From Acidimicrobiaceae bacterium (lineage in GTDB: Bacteria; Actinomycetota; Acidimicrobiia; Acidimicrobiales; RAAP-2): DNA of 7,763 nucleotides. The notes under the pieces are model-generated. The model had not been told where the DNA came from. It did no database searches and saw nothing but the letters and a program-made list of their open reading frames with translations. The DNA lies in NCBI GenBank assembly GCA_003152555.1, contig PMAL01000194.1:11570-19332 (forward strand), in the 5' to 3' direction. Positions 5,701 to 7,763 of the stretch are shown piece by piece (within the stretch, counting starts at the first letter, position 1; every line of letters begins with the position of its first letter). The position numbers and the translations under genes were made by a program.

Positions 5701-6245
5701 CCCGTAACCTCCTCTTCGGAAATGGATTTGTTCGATGCCTCCGAGCGAAGTGCCGGATGCAAAGCCAGCCGTCGGCGGGCCTCGTTAAGGCGGGACTTAA
5801 CCGTCCCTTGCTTGCGATCTATCGCGATAGCGATTTCGCGCTCGCTCAGATCGGCGTAGTAACGCAGCACCACCACGATGCGTAAGTGCGCCGGCAGGTC
5901 CCTGAGCGCCGACATCACGTCATTTACCAGAGCAATACGGTCGGGAACATTGTCGCGCACGTCCACGTTTTCGAGTTCCTCTTCGTCGCTTCGTCGATCC
6001 CGATGGGGAACTTCCTTTCGAAGTTTCGAATTGCACGTGTTGACCACAACGCGATAGAGCCAAGGCTTGAAACTCGATTCTTTCGACAGTGAGTGACGAA
6101 ACTTCCAGGCCCGCAAAAAGGCCTCTTGCACCGCGTCTTCGGCGTCGAGGCGATTACCAAGAATTAGGTACGCGGTGCGCACGGACTGCGGGTAGCCCTC
6201 TTCGAGCCACAGTTCGAGATCGTCCACACCCAGGGACCTTTGCAT
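5697..6245 (-). CDS. ECF (sigma-70 family, group 4) RNA polymerase sigma factor
   Basis: This alternative sigma factor directs RNA polymerase to its own promoters, usually for an envelope or stress response. The 182-residue product has only domains sigma-2 and sigma-4. Region 2 includes DAEDAVQEAFLRAW (34-47, core-polymerase binding) and PWLYRVVVNTC (61-71, -10 melting and recognition). An acidic linker (about 86-103) follows, then region 4: LRDLPAHLRIVVVLRYY (114-130) and the helix-turn-helix SEREIAIAIDRKQGTVKSRL (134-153), which reads the -35. There is no C-terminal extension, so control probably comes from the overlapping membrane protein gene. The ATG at 6245 has AGGGAG (6258 to 6253) seven bases upstream. 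A GAACC-N16-CGTC promoter-like pair lies about 55 bases further up, consistent with self-activation. The regulon is unknown. Confidence 0.93.
   Translation of the reverse strand: MQRSLGVDDLELWLEEGYPQSVRTAYLILGNRLDAEDAVQEAFLRAWKFRHSLSKESSFKPWLYRVVVNTCNSKLRKEVPHRDRRSDEEELENVDVRDNVPDRIALVNDVMSALRDLPAHLRIVVVLRYYADLSEREIAIAIDRKQGTVKSRLNEARRRLALHPALRSEASNKSISEEEVTG
5708..5713 (-). promoter_or_regulatory. Strong ribosome-binding site for the DUF4349 gene
   Basis: AGGAGG on the - strand, inside the 3' end of the sigma gene, is 7 bases before GTG 5700 and 13 before ATG 5694. The spacing favours the GTG start and hence the 4-base gene overlap. Confidence 0.7.
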
Positions 6246-6299
6246 TCAACTACTCCCTGTCGTCTCGACCCACAAATATGCAACTCTCATACATAAAGA

Positions 6300-6324
6300 G
6301 ACGCCTTGAGCCGTGAAAAGGTTC
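6300..6324 (-). promoter_or_regulatory. Candidate ECF-type promoter of the sigma operon
   Basis: On the - strand GAACC (6324 to 6320) is separated by exactly 16 bases from CGTC (6303 to 6300). This matches the general ECF pattern of an AAC-containing -35 and a CGTC -10. Transcription would start near 6290-6295, leaving a leader of about 45-50 bases before the sigma ATG. Many ECF factors activate their own operon from such a promoter. The match is by eye. Confidence 0.5.
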
Positions 6325-6348
6325 GCCAATCGCTCTTAGACAAACCTG

Positions 6349-6377
6349 TTTCGAAATGAAGGGCCAATTAATCCCTT
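6349..6377. promoter_or_regulatory. Dyad symmetries between sigma and tetR (candidate operators)
   Basis: TTTCGAAA (6349-6356) is a perfect 8-bp palindrome. Immediately after it, AAGGG (6359-6363) and CCCTT (6373-6377) form a 19-base dyad around a 9-base AT-rich centre containing ATTAAT. They lie upstream of the tetR -10 and of the sigma promoter, in the 197-base divergent region. TetR-family proteins usually bind dyads in their own upstream region, so this is the best place for a TetR operator here. Which dyad is used, if either, cannot be told. Confidence 0.4.
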
Positions 6378-6406
6378 AAATAGCAGCACTTTTCCATTTT
6401 TGAGTG

Positions 6407-6412
6407 TATAGT
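6407..6412 (+). promoter_or_regulatory. -10 element upstream of tetR
   Basis: TATAGT at 6407-6412 lies in an AT-rich stretch. It would start transcription near 6419, leaving a leader of about 24 bases that contains the GGGGAG ribosome-binding site (6433-6438). The same hexamer stands before gntR. No clear -35 hexamer is seen 16-18 bases upstream. Confidence 0.4.
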
Positions 6413-6442
6413 TTGAGCAATCGCTTAATTTTGGGGAGAGAG

Positions 6443-7102
6443 ATGGCAAAAGCAGGCGCCGCCAGCAAAGTTGCGGCTTCGGGGACAAAGAAATCGGCCA
6501 CTACCCGCCAGGCCCTCGTAGATTCAACGATCGCAACACTCAGGGACGAAGGATTCTCCGGCGCCAGCGCTCGGGCAATATCCGAACGAGCCGGTCTAAA
6601 TCAGGGGCTTGTTTTCTATCACTTTGGTTCGGTCGTCAACCTCCTATTGGCGGCCCTTGATGCGGTCAGTGAAGCGCGAATGGAGAAGTACAGCGCCGCC
6701 ATTGCCCAGGTTTCTTCAGCGTCTGAGATTATGAGTATCGCCACCCAGATTTTTCAGGACGATCTGGATACGGGTTACGTGACCGTCCTCGTTGAGATGA
6801 TTGCCGGCGCTTCCTCGACTCCGGGCCTCGGTGCGGAGGTCGCCACCCGGATCGGGCCGTGGTTCACGTTCGCCAAGGACGCGCTGGACAAGACCTTTGG
6901 GGACTCCCCGATTGCCGCGCTGATGCCATCGGGCGACGTTGCCTACAGCGTCGTGGCCCTCTACCTCGGCCTCGAAATGCTGACCCATCTCAATGGGGAC
7001 CGAGAGCCGGCACTGAAGCTGTTTGCGCACGCCCAGCAGATGGTCGTGCTGCTCGGGGCGCTTAGCGCCTTTGCCCCGACGGTCCCGCCGGCCTCAACAT
7101 GA
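6443..7102 (+). CDS. TetR-family transcriptional regulator
   Basis: This is a predicted ligand-responsive repressor. The 219-residue product starts with a basic, Ala/Lys/Ser-rich tail (1-20). A TetR DNA-binding domain follows: TRQALVDSTIATLRDEGFSGAS (21-42), then the helix-turn-helix ARAISERAGLNQGLVFYHFG (43-62), where YHF is the family hallmark. The C-terminal ligand and dimer domain is all-helical, with no recognisable ligand signature. ATG 6443 is chosen because GGGGAG precedes it by four bases and homology begins after it. A GTG at 6404 is in frame, but it would place the -10 inside the gene. The stop overlaps the next gene's start as ATGA, so the regulator probably controls its own operon with the dehydrogenase-like gene. 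The inducer is unknown. Confidence 0.9.
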   Translation: MAKAGAASKVAASGTKKSATTRQALVDSTIATLRDEGFSGASARAISERAGLNQGLVFYHFGSVVNLLLAALDAVSEARMEKYSAAIAQVSSASEIMSIATQIFQDDLDTGYVTVLVEMIAGASSTPGLGAEVATRIGPWFTFAKDALDKTFGDSPIAALMPSGDVAYSVVALYLGLEMLTHLNGDREPALKLFAHAQQMVVLLGALSAFAPTVPPAST

Positions 7103-7763
7103 GTGAACCATCCGCGAACATGAAACCGCTCACCATCGACACCGGCCTCGATTGCGTCACCGGAGCCTTCAGTTACTCGGGCCAGGCCATTGCCAATGCG
7201 CTCATCAACTCGGGTCGCCAGGTTCGCACGTTGACCGGACATCCCAACCGTGCGCCCGTTCTGGCTGCGCTCCAAGTGTGTCCGCTCAATTTCGACGACT
7301 CGATCGGTCTGGCCGCGTCGCTCGAGGGGGTCACCACTCTGTACAACACCTATTGGGTGCGGTTCGCGCACCACCAAATTGATCACGACTTGGCGGTGCA
7401 CAACTCGCGCGCCCTCTTTCAGGCGGCGCGCTTCGCCGGGGTCACCCGCATTGTCCACGTGAGCATCACTCATCCCAGTGCTGAATCACCACTTCCCTAC
7501 TTTCGTGGCAAGGCTTTGGTTGAACGGGCCCTGGCCGAAACTGGCCTGTCCTACGCTGTCCTGCGACCGGCCATCCTCTTTGGTGGCAATGGCGTATTGC
7601 TAAATAACATCGCGTGGTTGCTGCGCCACGTGCCCGTCTTTGCCATCGGCGGACGCGGGGACTACCGAATTCGCGCCATCCACGTGGATGATCTCGCCAC
7701 CCTGTGTCTGCAAAAGGGTGGCGAAAGTCCAAATAGCGTGAGCGACGCGGTCGGACCCGAGCG
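7099..7763 (+). CDS. NAD(P)-binding extended/atypical SDR protein (3' truncated by window)
   Basis: The frame opens at ATG 7099 and runs off the window end without a stop, giving 221 residues of the N-terminal part. It has a Rossmann fold: a glycine motif VTGAFSYSGQAIANAL (20-35) and RTLTGHP at the end of strand 2. LNFDD (63-67) and LEGVTTLYNTYWVRF (75-89) follow. The segment RIVHVSI (117-123) carries Ser122, and the YFRGK motif (134-138) keeps the catalytic Tyr and Lys spacing. LRPAILFGG and the later VDDLA are typical of epimerase/NmrA-like extended SDRs. The family includes epimerases, dehydratases and regulatory NADP sensors; the substrate cannot be told. The start overlaps tetR by 4 bases with no clear ribosome-binding site, pointing to coupled translation. 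ATG 7120 is an alternative. Confidence 0.85.
   Translation, partial: MSEPSANMKPLTIDTGLDCVTGAFSYSGQAIANALINSGRQVRTLTGHPNRAPVLAALQVCPLNFDDSIGLAASLEGVTTLYNTYWVRFAHHQIDHDLAVHNSRALFQAARFAGVTRIVHVSITHPSAESPLPYFRGKALVERALAETGLSYAVLRPAILFGGNGVLLNNIAWLLRHVPVFAIGGRGDYRIRAIHVDDLATLCLQKGGESPNSVSDAVGPE

Larger units (their letters stand above)
6327..6425 (+). repeat. Direct repeat CAATCGCT in the divergent region
   Basis: CAATCGCT occurs at 6327-6334, adjoining the sigma -35 motif, and at 6418-6425, just after the tetR -10. The 91-base offset places one copy at each divergent promoter. It may be a shared regulatory site or chance. Confidence 0.35.

Noticed and set aside
1..7763. Mobile element, CRISPR array, toxin-antitoxin or defence system
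   Set aside because: No repeat-spacer pattern, transposase, integrase, phage or defence domain was found. The tRNA end is not duplicated downstream as an attachment site as far as I can see by eye.

Overview
This window looks like chromosomal DNA from a high-GC actinobacterium. The Acidimicrobiia or a neighbouring lineage is an inference. The evidence is the strong preference for G or C at third codon positions, a KasA-like 'NSFGFGGHN' C-terminus on the ketoacyl synthase, a tRNA-Leu without encoded CCA, and a promoter with the leaderless layout common in Actinomycetota. I see no transposase, integrase, CRISPR array or phage gene, so nothing points to a mobile island.

Layout: (1) Bases 1-194 hold the 3' end of an unrecognised gene. 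A tRNA-Leu(CAA) follows at 227-310. (2) Bases 355-3499 carry a tightly packed type II fatty-acid synthesis operon on the + strand: fabD (malonyl-CoA:ACP transacylase), fabG (3-oxoacyl-ACP reductase), acpP (acyl carrier protein) and fabF (KAS II type condensing enzyme). fabD/fabG overlap by 4 bases and acpP/fabF by 1 base. Only fabG-acpP has a gap (60 bases), and it contains a hairpin. FabD loads malonyl groups on AcpP, FabF condenses them with the growing acyl chain and FabG reduces the beta-keto group. The dehydratase, enoyl reductase and FabH are not in the window. (3) Bases 3500-3771 are a gene-poor gap between convergent genes, with several inverted repeats. (4) On the - strand lie a GntR/FCD-family regulator (4491 to 3772) and a two-gene operon (6245 to 4606). 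That operon encodes an ECF sigma factor and a membrane protein with two transmembrane segments flanking an extracytoplasmic DUF4349-like region, a candidate anti-sigma partner. (5) Divergently on the + strand are a TetR-family regulator and, overlapping it by 4 bases, an extended/atypical SDR protein with an NAD(P)-binding fold, cut by the window end.

The fatty-acid operon is conventional housekeeping. The most interesting unit is the sigma/DUF4349 pair: it has a promoter-like GAACC-N16-CGTC upstream that would fit autoregulation, and the putative anti-sigma lacks an obvious zinc-binding anti-sigma motif. The regulatory DNA between the sigma factor and tetR, and the start region of the GntR gene, also carry dyad symmetries that look like operators. 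I see no clear sign of a wholly undescribed system. The regulatory and catalytic-residue observations listed are the best leads.
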